Below the pieces are notes generated by a model, which saw only the letters and a list, made by a program, of their open reading frames with translations, did not search any database and had not been told where the DNA came from. Source: Laccaria trichodermophora (Eukaryota > Basidiomycota > Agaricomycetes > Agaricales > Hydnangiaceae). From it: DNA of 64,000 nt. The stretch spans positions 1 to 64,000 of the forward strand of contig JACTVC010000058.1 in the NCBI GenBank assembly GCA_018417955.1, written 5' to 3'. Below, one piece after another: positions 11,780-24,193 of the stretch; positions within the stretch are counted from its first letter, which is position 1, and each line of letters begins with the position of its first letter. The position numbers and the translations under genes were made by a program.

Positions 11780-12995
11780 ATGCAGGTATTTTCAGGGTCT
11801 GACTTTTGTCGTCAAGATTGCATTCCTTATATTGCCTGGGAATCTCTGCCGCTGTGGCTCTGTTTTTGGAACCTAGAAACTCCGCCGTTTGGTGTATTAA
11901 CTGGCAGGACTTGTGTCTCGTTGAATACTTTCAGGGTATTCTCGCACCGTTCGATTCCTGGATATCTGTCCTTTGCCCCAGTGCTGGAAATGTTGGTCAG
12001 TATGGCTTTTCTTTTAACAACTACAATCTCCAGCAATTATCGTGTTATCTGGTATGACTGTTTTTCCCTGCCGAATTCTTCCAGATGGTCTCGCACGACA
12101 CATTTCATGCATGTATGTCCTTTACTCTACGATCATTTTACTAGTTACATTTGGTCAAAAACCTTAGTCAGTATGGCTTACCTTTCGAAGATCACAAAAT
12201 CCATCGCTTATTGCATTACTTGGTACTGCTTCTGTCTCACTTCATACTTCTGGGGAATTCTCGTACGACTTATTTCCTTCAAGTCTGACCTTCACCATCA
12301 TAATTCTACTCATTACATCGGCTTGAAAATCTCCATCGATACGGCTGACCTGTTGGAAGCCACAAAGTCAATCGTTTATTGTATTACCTGGTACTGTTTT
12401 TGTCTCACTGAATACTTCCAGGCCATTCTCGCACCACATATTCCCTCCTGGTGTGATCAACTGCCGAATTCTTCCAGATGGTCTCGCACGACACATTTCA
12501 TGCATGTATGTCCTTTACTCTACGATCATTTTACTAGTTACATTTGGTTAAAAACCTTAGTCAGTATGGCTTACCTTTCGAAGATCACAAAATCCATCGC
12601 TCATTGCATACCTTGGTACTGCTTCTGTCTCACTGCATACTTCTGGGGAATTCTCGTACGACTTATTTCCTTCAAGTCTGACCTTCACCATCATAATTCT
12701 ACTCATTACATCGGCTTGAAAATCTCCATCGATACGGCTGACCTGTTGGAAGCCACAAAGTCAATCGTTTATTGTATTACCTGGTACTGTTTTTGTCTCA
12801 CTGAATACTTCCATGCCATTCTCGCACCACATATTCCTTCCTGGTGTGATCAAAGTCCATGATGCCTTCATTTGTTACATTGTCTTGTAACACTCACCCA
12901 CCGTGGCTTACCTTTCCCAAACCACAAAACTCATCATTTCTTGTAATTCCTGGTACTACCAGAAAGTCTGTGCGGTGTCTGTGAAAGTCACAAAG
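11780..12995. repeat. Nested tandem repeat: ~170-bp unit with a recent 393-bp duplication
   Basis: A block ending in TGGTACTG or a variant recurs at about 12050, 12221, 12389, 12614, 12782 and 12951, i.e. at steps of 171, 168, 225, 168 and 169 bp. Superimposed is a near-identical 393-bp duplication (about 12068-12460 and 12461-12853) with roughly seven differences. The outer copies are more diverged. One strand is open for 360 codons because the steps are multiples of three. However, about five of the seven differences in the recent duplicate change the amino acid, so selection on a protein is not evident. I class it as a satellite-like array; a repetitive protein or transcript remains possible. 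Confidence 0.75.
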
Positions 12996-13128
12996 TACAT
13001 CGCTACATATCTGGTTTGATGCTGCAGGTCTCTCATCAACTCCTTGGAGGCTTTCCTAAGAACCCATCGTTCCTCTGGGTCCGGCCATCTCACCCAAGTC
13101 TCACCCGATCTTTTTCTTCTTATTGTTG

Positions 13129-16100
13129 TCAAAACTCAGCGCATGTTTTGCAATGGAAAAAATTATTTTGTACATGGCGAAAAGTCACAACTTCACCACC
13201 ATTTATATTGGTTGAAAAAGGGGTCTGCAAGGCTTTTAAAAATTTTTGACATTTTACATTTTGAAAGCTTTTGTAAGGTTTAGTAGTCACTTGCCTGTTG
13301 AACCCCAATTTCCCGATGTACTGCTGCTGATGTAATCGCTTGATCATCCACGACTTTACATCGCCACTCGAACGCTACAACTCTTGAGTCAAAATCAAAC
13401 AATATTACAATTCTCTTACCTCCACATACCGTGTCTTGGCACGGATGCTGTCCAGGGTCTGCCCAAGTGCTTGAACGTATTTCGACGTATCCTTGTCCTA
13501 TAATCAAGGTCCGTCATCCCATGAGATCACACACTTCTCCGTCCCTCCTTACCTTGAAAAACTCGGCTATCTCCTTATAATCCTTCTCCGTCGCGTAAAA
13601 GTCCAGGGAGATCTGTCCTCCCGTAGTAAGCCCTGTGTTTCACCCATCCCTCGGATCACTTACCGAAACAAGGTATCGCAGCGTGAAGTTGCCCTCAAAT
13701 CTCTTGTAAAGCTGCAATCTCTACTCAGTTCACCGCACACAACAACTTCCAAATTCACTCACAGTATCATATTCATCTTGGAAATATTTGCTCAATAGCC
13801 GGCGCGTCTTGAAGTTGCTCGCCAATCCCCTGAAAAAGTACATGATATCTTGGTCCCGACATTTTGTGCCAATAGAAGCCAATGTCTGATGCATCAACTC
13901 GGGAACTTCTGTCGCACCAAGCGCAGTCATAGCCGCAATTTTTTGAGCAGGCGTCTTTGGGTTGTCATATATCTTGACAACAGCATCATACTCTTCACGA
14001 CCACCATGCCTAACGGCCTAAATCATTCTCTAAGTCCATGACACCTGATCGAAAATGATCAACCCACCGTCGCAAATATGACACCCTGCAGATCCGCCGG
14101 GATTTTGGAGTCATCTCCCGTGCTTACATAGTGCTGGAAGCGGCTCTTCAGCTCTTCCATCACCCTATTCCACAATTTATTAGAATTCGCTTAATCGTTT
14201 TCAAACAACTTACGTGGGATCACGAGCAGCAGTTGATTGACCAACAGCAAGTGTTCGCAGGAGCGAAATATCGGGCGTTTCAGAGTCCGAGTACTCGTAT
14301 CCAAGCCTCTTCACTAGAGGAACGAACAACTCCTGCAACAGCGATTCAGAATATCACCAACATAACAGGCAAATACATACCCTCCGGAAGGCATTGAGCT
14401 GGTCAACAATATCAGGATGCTCCCACCACGTCGACACAAGACTGCTCAGATTGTCTCCAATTCCAGACCACACAAGATCTAAAATGCGAGATTAGCGACG
14501 CGAGGATCAACACGCACACAACCTACATTCTTTCTCGTCCTTCAACAAATCTATCAATGTGAGCGAGCTGCTCAAATTCGTGAGCCCAGCTTTGGAGAGT
14601 GCCAACGAATCAAACACGAGCCCAATCCGATCATTGAGAGAGAATACAGAATCTTCTTTGGCAGCTTCTGCCGCAATTTTGGCGAGGCGTTCAGGGGTGT
14701 ACAGTACGCGATCTGTAAAGGCTCAGGCCACGAAGTCTCAAAGGAACTAGGAAGAGATCACGTACAGACGCCGACTGTGTTCGCATTGAGTTTAAAAGAC
14801 TTGCTAGTGTCCAAGGGGAAGAACTTTTCGCGCTCTTCCAAGATCGCCGTCTTATCGATGGAGTATTTTCCATCCTTCCAGGAGAGAATAGACAAGGGGA
14901 CGTTCCTGCAGAGACATGAGCTTCAGAGCAAATCAACAAAAGTATAAACTCGCCAGATTGTTTCGTTGTCTTTAGGATTTGCAAAGCCCGTCTCTAGGAA
15001 TCTATCTTGACGGACAAGGATGCCTCCTTCAGTCTCCGTCACCGTCAAGACCGGGAATCCAATCTACGTCGTCGTCAGATTTTGATCTCAAGCATTCAGC
15101 TAGAAAATAACCTTGGTGATCCAATTTTCCATGAGCTGCGTGATATTCAAATCAGTCGCAGCACTGATCCCCTCCCACAAATCGTGCGTAACGCTGTTTG
15201 CGAACAATTTTCTCTTGAGGTACAAGGAAACACCTTTCAAAAATCTTTCTTCTCCAACGTAGTCAGAAAGCATGCGCAGAGCTATATATGCTTGATTAGA
15301 TATTTGATAACTTGGCCATTGAAAATACACACTCGAAGCAGCCTTGGAGTAAGAAAGCGCATCGAAGATCTGATGGAAAGGTCAGCATGGATGTATGACC
15401 TGGTCGGATGGCCAACCTGGTTTATATGGTTGGCATCCGGACAATCGACTTCAATAGGGTGCGAAGAGAGTTTGGCGTCCAGCGCGAGGGCGCTATTTAA
15501 GTGATCCGCGATAAATTCAGAGTTGACCTTCCATTCGGGGAACACTCTGGGAGGAGGTCAGAACATGAAATAGCATCAAAACGTTTGGAAAACTTTCTTA
15601 TCTAAAGATTGTTCAACACCAGTGCAAAAATGTAAGAAAGAAGTGACGCACCAGGAATAATGACTTCGCCCATCTACGTCCACGATGAGTACATACGATC
15701 AATCCCTTAGCGTTTGCTTACCAAAGTAGCAAATCCTAAATCAATGAGGTAAAACCTTCGAACTAAAAACACAACAAACGCAGCATACCTTCATTGAGAT
15801 AGAGATAGTTCCACCATTCCATAGTTGTGATGTTACCGAACCTTGTGTGCTGCGTTCGAGTTTAAATTTGATAATAGTTACTTGGTACGTACCACATGTG
15901 CGCAACCTCATGACTCTGTACCGTTGCCACCCTCTTCTTGGATCGCAGGTCTGAGCGCTTGGGATCGAGAAGAAAGACACTAGTGCGACCAGTGATCAAA
16001 CCCCAGTTTTCCATGGCACCTGCAGACATATTTATAAAATTATACACGATAGAATCTATATACTCACCTGCATCAAAATCATTGGCCTTGTTGGGGATGA

Positions 16101-17222
16101 GCAATGAGAGTAGATACGAAACTGAATAGTACCCACCACAAGTGTGTCCAACTTCGGGAGGGGGAACTCAACGTCGAATATTTTCTCATACAAGGGTAAT
16201 ACAGCGGCTTTGACATCAAGTGCGAACTGCGCTTGGTGGATGACATCAGGAGTAGCTGAAAAGCACATCAGCAACATGCGGAAATGGGTGAAGTGTAAAA
16301 CGCACTGTAAATACGCAGCGGTATGGTCTTTCCACTCAAAGGCATGACAACCGACGTCTCCAAAAACTCGAAATGTCCATTTGCAACTGCGACAATATAC
16401 GACGACATGGGAGGAGTCGTCTCGAACTTGGTGATCTTCCATTTATCCTCTTGATTCAATGTCAACGAGAGCAAGTCTGCGATATCTCGAGGTACAATGG
16501 CGTTCGGCTCGTAGACCTCTTCCGAAGTAGCTGGCATGTTGCTCAAGTTGACCGTATCCGCTCGAGAAATCATAGTGATGGCAAAAGTGGCTTTCAACAG
16601 GGGTTCATCCCAGCAAGGGAATGCGCGCCGTGCGGCAGTGGGCTGTTTCGTTGGGCATCATAAGCACAGGTGTGATGGATCTCCATGGACTAACCTCAAA
16701 TTGCGTAAGTGCGTAGTGCTTCGTCTTTCCCTCGTGTTCCCAGGACGATTTATAGTACCCCGTCATGTTACCTGTAAGCTTTCCACTGAAGCTAACGCTC
16801 AACTCTGCCTTGGAACCAGCGGGGAGCGGAGTGGACAGCTCGTATGCGATACGCTCTTGAACCAAATCAACCGATTGACCAATGGGAGTCTGCGCCGTTT
16901 TGAGAGCATCGGAGTAGACAGATCTTCATCCTGGAGTCAAACTATGCACATCGCGTGAAAACAAATAAGGCGTACACTTTCTTCAGATCGAGCTCGGCAG
17001 TGTTGAGAACGACCTTTGAAGTCTCGGTCTTGACGTCCAAGCTGGAGAGATATGTGAGGACGACGATGAAGCGCGTAAATCAAATGCGTACTTGATTTTA
17101 ACGACACCTTCAAAGGTGAATTGCTCAAGATCCGTCTTGATTATCACATCGTAATGAACGGGCTTGACATCGAGTGGAAGACGGTATTCATCGACCGGGG
17201 GAGCCGTAGCAGCGGTGGACAT
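13129..17222 (-). CDS. APE2: M1-family zinc aminopeptidase (APE2/AAP1, puromycin-sensitive type)
   Basis: A metallo-aminopeptidase that removes N-terminal residues from peptides, with about a dozen or more exons. The product begins M-S-T-A-A-T-A and should be near 880 residues. Diagnostic motifs in order are R-R-A-F-P-C-W-D-E-P; the exopeptidase motif G-A-M-E-N-W, split by an intron; H-E-V-A-H-M-W, encoded at about 15912-15898, which gives the zinc ligands and catalytic Glu; and L-Y-L-N-E-G-F-A-T, with the third zinc ligand. The C-terminal ERAP1-like helical domain continues to K-Y-V-Q-A-L-G-Q and R-S-S-G-D-V-K-S-W. The last exon is uncertain: after K-S-W-M the frame stays open to 13129, a longer tail than usual, so a further intron or earlier end is possible. 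No clear mitochondrial presequence precedes the chosen ATG, suggesting a cytosolic enzyme. Confidence 0.92.
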
Positions 17223-17725
17223 CGTGGCAACGCTGAGCCTTGCAGATAATCTAGACTTGATAGATGGGGGGAAAGATAAGGAAGTGTTGACACGCCGTGG
17301 AAGCTTGAGGGTGTCAGTCTTAAATCGAGTCTGTAATTGAGTGTCAACACATGGTCGCCTCGTCTGACCAACTGTTCCGGTGTCATCAGGTGCTCGTCGA
17401 TGCAATAATGCTCGTTGAGATACGCGCGGTCCTCCGGATCCTGCCCACCCGTGGCGTAGAATCCATGGCTGCACGCGTTGCTGGACGCGCATAAGTTAGA
17501 AAAAGTGGTCGAGAACGTTGATCCGTGGCAATCACACGAAAAAAATCGTCCCTTACGCTCCTTTTGGTTTATCATCCCAGCTGCCACCAAGCTGCCACGT
17601 AAATTTACAAGAATATATTGAGCAGTACAAGAAAGTAGTTATCGAGTGGAATACAACCACATTCAGAAGGCTCGCAGAACGATGACGTCATCGTAAAATC
17701 GTCTGCGTCCGACACGGATAACCCC
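17223..17725. other. Spacer between TRAPPC10 and the aminopeptidase gene
   Basis: Both neighbours read leftwards, so this holds the 3' flank of TRAPPC10 and the promoter and leader of the aminopeptidase gene. Frames open here on the minus strand run into the aminopeptidase start but have no recognisable domain. A 16-bp CRE palindrome is listed separately. Confidence 0.5.
17679..17694. promoter_or_regulatory. Perfect 16-bp palindrome with CRE core
   Basis: ACGATGACGTCATCGT is its own reverse complement and contains TGACGTCA, the site bound by ATF/CREB-type bZIP factors. It lies about 455 bp upstream of the aminopeptidase ATG and about 30 bp past the TRAPPC10 stop. Its use is inferred from sequence alone. 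Confidence 0.5.
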
Positions 17726-20700
17726 CTAACCAGGGCCCATTCCAACTACAAATGTGCTTCTCCCTCCACGGGGGAGGACCAAAACTTTTTCTGCACCATG
17801 TACTTGGTACGTCTCTATGCTTGGAATTGCCATGGAACCCATAGTCACATCCCCTACCATGGGTAAAGCTGTTACGGTAACTTTGGGAAGCGAAAATTCC
17901 CCATGGTGCAAAGCAATAAGAGTTATGGGGACGACGTGAATTCCTCCATCCTATGATGTTCATGTCAGATGTCACCAACCCCGGATACAAGCAAAGCAAA
18001 GCACCATGGCGATGAAATCGCCCCGTTTGGGTCCGCTGACCAGCCATTCCCTGACCATCTCCTCGATATTGAACCGTAGATTGTATCGACGACCATTATC
18101 TTGTGCAGTTGAGCCCCAATGGAAGGATGTATGTATCGTAAGATTGGCTGATATGGGCTGCCCAGCGTACAGAGAAAACTTCTCTGAAGACGACGCGTTG
18201 GTAAATGGTGTTGATATTATACGTACGCATGCTGCAGCAACAATCTTGGAGAGCGCGAAAGGTTAACGATAAGATTGCCAAGTGACCATGCATCTCACAT
18301 TCATGTAAGGAACATCCACAGGGATCTTAATTTCCCGCCACTCCCTCTCTGAGGGATGAGGATGTGTATGCTCACTTAGCCGCTATGAATAAGTGGTTAG
18401 CAGAGCTGATAAGTATACGCATCCGTCTTTTCCCACCTTCTTAACTCTTGTTAAGTGTTCACGGAGCTGTTCGTCTCCAGTTGATGATTCTGGAACGACG
18501 AGTTCCCCAGTGATTCCATACAGGTCTACCCATGCTGCGTCACGCTCCAGCTCTTCGACCAGGTGGTTTATCAAAGGGAGACGATGTTGCTGAGAATCTG
18601 GAATTTCTTCCAAGACCAGCTGGACTTGATCTTGAATGACAGACTCTACCTCTGAAAGTATGGATTAGAGGCAAGTCCCGGCTTAAGAAAGTGGAAGGAC
18701 GACCTTCACGCAGCATGCGATACTTGATACACAAAGTAAGCGATTCTCGCACTACAAAGGGGGCTCAGTGGGGCAAAGGATGTCATGTTTAAAAGCTTAC
18801 CAGGTCCATGTTCGGAATCCAATGCAAAAAGAAAGTTGGCGGGTTGAGCAGGCGTCACGGTCTAGTCAACTTGTAAGCAGGAGAAAGGTCGGCCAGTCAA
18901 GAGGCACTTACAAAAACACCACGCCTAGCCGAACATGATGTTATCTTCACCCCGTCAATGCCTCCGTCTGGAGCGTCCAGACTAGCGTCAGCAATCCGCA
19001 CATGTTGGTGACTCGTCGTGGAAACGGTGAACTTCGATATGAGCCTGAGAGAACAATGGGTGCAAGCTCGATGTCGCAAATGGAGTGCTCACCTCGTGCC
19101 ACGGAAAAAGTCTTCGACATTGACTGAGATAGGCAGAGTAGTCACGAGCACTCCCGCGAAGGTCGCAGTTCGCGATAACGAAGGCTCGTCAACTGTCGTA
19201 TACTCTACGGCCAGATTGACTTTCTAACGATCAATCATGATCAAGACGCAGCTTTGAGGGTGAGCGGGCGTACCATCGCATGGAAAGCTGACGCATCGGA
19301 GTGAGGTATTGAAAATGTTACCGTAGTATCCTTGGCGACATCCTTGAGCTCTATATGATCTTCAGTGGCCTCTAACGTAACATCTGTTGCATCTGGGACT
19401 CTGACCATCAGCTCACTTTGAATGTTCCTATCGGTCGAGACAAGTTACTTTTGCCTAAAGCGGCCTCTTGACATCGAAAAGTGATGGACGGTGCGGATAA
19501 CCGAAAACTAATTCGTGAAACATGGTTCCTTCCCGTCGACAGAATGGCCATCAACGAAGGTGGTTTTCCAAGTTGAACTACATATCAGTGGTGAGAAGCG
19601 TGCTTTGCAGGTTAAACCCAGAACTGCTCACTGCGACTCGATTGGGAAATCCGTACATTCAAAGCAAACAAATCGGGTGGTATTCGAACAAGGATTCCAG
19701 GCTTGGAAGATGTGGGGGCCTTTCCCGTTTTCCGTCGAGTTTGCTGTAGGAATAAACGTGCTACCCGAATCTCAGTAGAGTCTAGGAGAAAAGTCCCTGC
19801 AGATGGAGTCTACGTCTCAGATAAGTAAGAAGTCTATAAGTCTAAGTCCAAAAAAAAAATCCTACCGGGCAACATAAAGCCAAAGATGTTTTTCCTGGCG
19901 GAAGTCCCTCCACAGTGGACGTAAAGCGAATTTTTTCTGCATCTCGACCGCTCAATGTCACAATTATTTCATCCGCTGGAAATGACTTCGATGTTATTCA
20001 GTACCGAAATTAATGACAGAAAGAGGTAAGGAGTCTCACACAGGGTAAAAGGTTTCGGAGTGTGACGTCCAAATACGATCCGTCTCTCGTTTCGGCCAAT
20101 CGTGCACGACCGGACACCGATATGGAAACAGAGGAATGGTCAGGGTGTGCTAAATCTCTGTGGAAGTCAGCAAAAAAAGGGCCAATGGATCACGTCATAT
20201 TCACCTGAATCTAATCGGGAGGCGGACGACTTCATTGCCTTCACAAGATTCGACACATACTCCAACTTGTCCGACTCGGGCATCAGCATCTCCGAGCCTT
20301 GATGTTCGACACAGGTCTTCAAAAACGCAAGAAGAATGTGTATCCACTCCACGTCCTGTTCTTTGTTTAGTTTGGCATGGGTATCAAGGGCTCTGGACAG
20401 CATGTAGGATTCTAAAGACGTCCATACATGTGGTGCGTAGTGAGCCGGAAGGGAGGTATACGTCGAAAGTGCAGCTGAAAGATTACCGCGATACCTACAA
20501 AAGGGACATCAGATAGAGTTCAAAGAATCTTACCGTGACTTACAAATCTAAAGCTGCCAGGCTGCCATGAAGTTTCAAGGCAAATTTCCGGCGACCTGCC
20601 TTTGTATACATATCAATGGCACGATTGGTAATTGCAATATATGTCTCATAGAAAGCAGATTGATCGGCAATGACGCGGAGGAGGTCTTCGTTGGTTATGT

Positions 20701-22237
20701 TACCACCCGAGCTAGTTCGAGGTGAAGGTTTCGATGATGTGGAGACAAAGAAATTGGGGGTGGAAGACAGGTGTCCCACTAGTACACCAATTCTATCAAG
20801 CTTCAAGTCATATAGATAGTAAAGAGAAGTTTCACCGTTATTCATACCTGAGACCGAGCCATTTCGAGCAACTCTCCCTTCCCTGCATAGCATGAAGCTT
20901 GTTCAGATTCATCCAAACAGTAAACAGCCGACCAAATGTTACATTGGTCAACCACGGTAAGCGCGGATGAGTAGGTCCATGACTCGATGAAGAATCGTGG
21001 AAGAGATGCCTGTCAATTCGCACCATAAGCATGAAACCTCGTATCCATGTCGTGGACGCACCTCAATCTCACGCAGGTGCCAACCAAAAGTGGTAAGAAA
21101 AGACCCGACTCTTCGGGTTACTTCGGCAAGACGGCCTAGCTTCGCAAGGAGTTCACATTGACGAGAGAGAAGGTATATTCGGAAGTCGAAGACGGATATT
21201 GTGTTAGCGAGAATAAGATCGCGATAAGGTTTCTTCGTAATGGACAGGAGGGGTAATGAGTCGTCTGCAGGGCCTAGATTAATCAGGTTTCCAAACCAAG
21301 ACATATTCTTCTCTCTCCAAACGAGATGGAAAGAATCCTCGAGTTCGTCGTACGGAACAAGGGCTCCATCAAATAGATTCATACCCTCGAATGATGTTGC
21401 GACGCTTTCCTAAAAACACTCAGCTACGTAAAAAATGAGTGATTCGATTTGAATATACCTTGAGGATAAAGAAGGTGCAGAAATTCCATCCGGGCATTTG
21501 CTGCTGACTCTCGGACCGTTTGACCTCTTCCTGCCGCTGTAAGATTGCGGAGTCAAATGCAAACATCAGGCTATCCTTCACTTTATTGAAGAACTCCGCC
21601 CAAACCAGTGGGTTCTCGTTCCCGGTGATCCAGTTAACTTGCAAACACCTGCCTCTCACTTAGCGGCAATTCCTGGACGTTGGACGAAACTAACCGATCG
21701 CGTTTGTCGGTGTTAAAATCGGTTTTCAGCTTGTCAAGAACGGATCCACGTTGAAAGACATTTCTAGTTTGAGCACGAGATTCTGGTCGAATTATTTGAA
21801 GGATCAACCATTCTGAAGTTCTACGCGTCGTGACAGATGTATGCCAATCCTTGATTTGCTTCTTTAAAACTGTACGATATGTTTCTAGATCGTTATCCTT
21901 TGATGTATTGCTGTCAACGAGATAATAAGAGATGATATTGAATAGCTACCTCGCAATATACCACATATATATGAAGAAGTGGTCTTTCAAGTATTGTCAC
22001 AGGAACCTGTGATGTGAGTTCGTCCCGTACTGACTCCAGCGAAACGAGAGTAACATCGAGCTCCTGGATTGTACTGACTGAAACCCTTGAGGGCGGCTTC
22101 CAGTGAATATTCCGTAGGGGCAGTTGTGCAAGGAGGGCCGCGTGCACCTTGCTCCAGTTCGGCGACGCGAGAAAGGTTGAAGGAGCCGAATACGAGATGA
22201 GTACAGGACTCTGCAGCGGTTGGGTCGTGCCGGACAT
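17726..22237 (-). CDS. TRAPPC10: TRAPP II complex subunit TRAPPC10 (Trs130-like)
   Basis: A large subunit specific to TRAPP II, the Golgi tethering complex that acts as exchange factor for Ypt31/32 (Rab11). The product begins M-S-G-T-T-Q-P-L-Q-S-P and reaches the typical N-terminal block ending in P-L-L-H-I-Y-V-V-Y-C-E. Further blocks are W-N-F-C-T-F-F-I-L-K-E, ELEDSFHLVWREKNMSWFG, R-Q-C-E-L-L-A-K-L-G-R and a helical repeat region with FALKLHGSLAALDLYRGNLS. The C-terminal beta-rich part ends near F-V-V-G-M-G-P-G at 17726. Many short introns break the gene, so individual exon limits were not fixed. It diverges from the RRP3 gene across 141 bp. Confidence 0.88.
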
Positions 22238-22378
22238 CGTTTTCTCCAGCCAACCTTGTAAATCAATCCGGTTCCGAGTCCAATGTCGGTGAGCTGCGAT
22301 GACGCTCTTCCGTGGGAAGAAAATTATCCGCGAAATATCATCAACAATCTTGAAGACCTCATTTTATAGTTTCAAAGG
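22238..22378. promoter_or_regulatory. Short bidirectional promoter region
   Basis: Only 141 bp separate the ATG of TRAPPC10 (leftward) from that of the RRP3 helicase (rightward), so both transcripts must start in or near this stretch. No clear TATA box is seen on either strand. Confidence 0.5.
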
Positions 22379-23949
22379 ATGCCTGCCCCCGAGGACGCCA
22401 GCACGTCGACCTCACCCGCCCCACCCGTCACCTTCAAATCTCTAGGTCTCATTGATCCCCTTCTGGAAGCTCTCGAGCAGGTTGGCTACAAAACACCAAC
22501 CGATATCCAAGTCGAGTCCCTCCCGCATGCTCTCGAAGGCCGAGATATCATCGGTGTAGCCTCTACAGGTTCAGGGAAGACTGCTGCTTTTGCTTTGCCT
22601 ATATTACAAAAATTATGGGAAGACCCTAAAGGTCTTTTCGCGTGCGTACTTGCTCCCACTCGTGAACTGGCCTATCAAATATCGCAGCAGTTCGAGTCTC
22701 TTGGCTCAGCGATGGGGGCTAGATGCGCCGTTATTGTCGGAGGGATGGATATGCCAGCTCAGGCGATTGCTCTGGCTAAGCGTCCGCATATCGTAGTTGC
22801 AACGCCCGGTCGTCTAATGCAACATCTAGAAGAAACGAAGGGATTCAGCCTGAGAAGTATCAAATTCCTGGTTTGTCCCGACTTTGAATTGTCTATGTCT
22901 GTTTTATTCATTGCTATCTGGAAGGTTCTTGATGAAGCCGACCGTCTGCTGGATCTAGACTTTGGTGCAAGCATTGACAAAATATTAAAAGTCATTCCAA
23001 AAGAGCGCACGACATACCTTTTCTCCGCAACTATGACCACCAAAGTGGCCAAGCTGCAGAGAGCAAGTTTGTCAAATCCCGTACGAATAGAGGTATCATC
23101 AAAGTTGGTTTCGTCAAAACTTTTACCGTCACGTCTCTCATTTTGCTATGGTAGATATCAAACAGTCTCAACCCTCCTTCAATACTATCTCTTGATGCCT
23201 TTGAAAGACAAGGATGCATATTTAATTTATCTGATCAATTCTCTTGCACAAAACTCGATCATTATGTTTACCCGAACCGTCCACGATGCGCAGAGGTCAG
23301 GCGACTCTAACTCTCAATCTTTTTCGTGGAACTCAAGAGTATTCACAGACTTTCTATCATCCTGCGCACTCTTGGTTTTCCTGCAGTTCCACTACACGGA
23401 CAGTTGAGTCAGAGCCAACGTTTAGGTGCTTTGGGAAAATTCAAGAGTGGCGGGCGAAGAGTCCTTGTTGCAACAGATGTGGCCAGTCGGTGAGCTCAGG
23501 TGGTACAAGGCCCTCATTCCGAACTAAGAAAATGATACAGCGGTCTGGATATCCCCTCCGTTGACATTGTCATCAATTTTGATATTCCAACACATTCAAA
23601 GGACTATATTCACAGAGTAGGACGGACCGCTCGTGCTGGACGTGCGGGGAAATCAATAACGCTTGTCACCCAATATGATGTCGAGCTTGTACAACGAATA
23701 GAGCAAGTTGTCGGAAAGAAAATGGAACTGTGGCCAACAGATCCTGAAGAGATCGCGCTACTCAAAGAAAGAGTGAGCGAGGCTGCTAGGCTCGCAGCGA
23801 CGGAGCTTCGAGAGCAAGGGTCGAAAAGTAACAATCGCAAAAGAGGTAGAGATGACGGTGGGGGACGAGACGATAAAGATCGTGATGACGACGTTGTCGA
23901 GGCTGGTATGCCAAAGAAACACCACAAAAGGTCAAAAAATAGAGGTTGA
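22379..23949 (+). CDS. RRP3: DEAD-box ATP-dependent RNA helicase RRP3/DDX47
   Basis: Nucleolar helicase required for 18S rRNA maturation in the small-subunit processome. Five exons (22379-22870, 22925-23103, 23155-23295, 23349-23489, 23541-23949) give 453 residues. Motifs in order are the Q motif (P-T-D-I-Q), Walker A (A-S-T-G-S-G-K-T), P-T-R-E-L-A, T-P-G-R, D-E-A-D, S-A-T, then in the second RecA domain F-T-R-T, A-T-D-V-A-S-R-G-L-D and [11 protein letters not shown]. The stretches [12 protein letters not shown] and [16 protein letters not shown] point to the RRP3/DDX47 subfamily rather than DBP8. The C-terminus is Lys/Arg/Asp-rich, typical of a nucleolar tail. The start ATG gives a short Pro/Ser-rich leader before the Q motif. 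Confidence 0.96.
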
Positions 23950-24193
23950 TGTGTTCGCCGTCGAAATTCATTGTGTCTATCGTATGTCTATTATGTCTGG
24001 ACAATTCAGGATTTTTACTTTTCATCAGTCGCTGAGCATGATTTATATTCAACTCAGAAGGGTATGCATAGTAAAGAAAAGTATATAATTTTCGTCGAGA
24101 CGTGCACGCTGGAACCCAGTGAAATACCAAAGGCTAGGAATTGGATAATTACCTAGAGGAGGTCATTGAGGATTCTAGAAACAATGCAGGATC

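Noticed and set aside
11780..12862. A 360-residue repetitive membrane protein
   Set aside because: Substitutions between the two 131-codon units are mostly amino-acid changing and the diverged outer units lose the frame; treated as a repeat instead.
17144..17590. An upstream exon or separate gene before the aminopeptidase start
   Set aside because: The open frames there do not join the aminopeptidase frame through good splice sites, and the first ATG at 17222 already gives the usual N-terminus.
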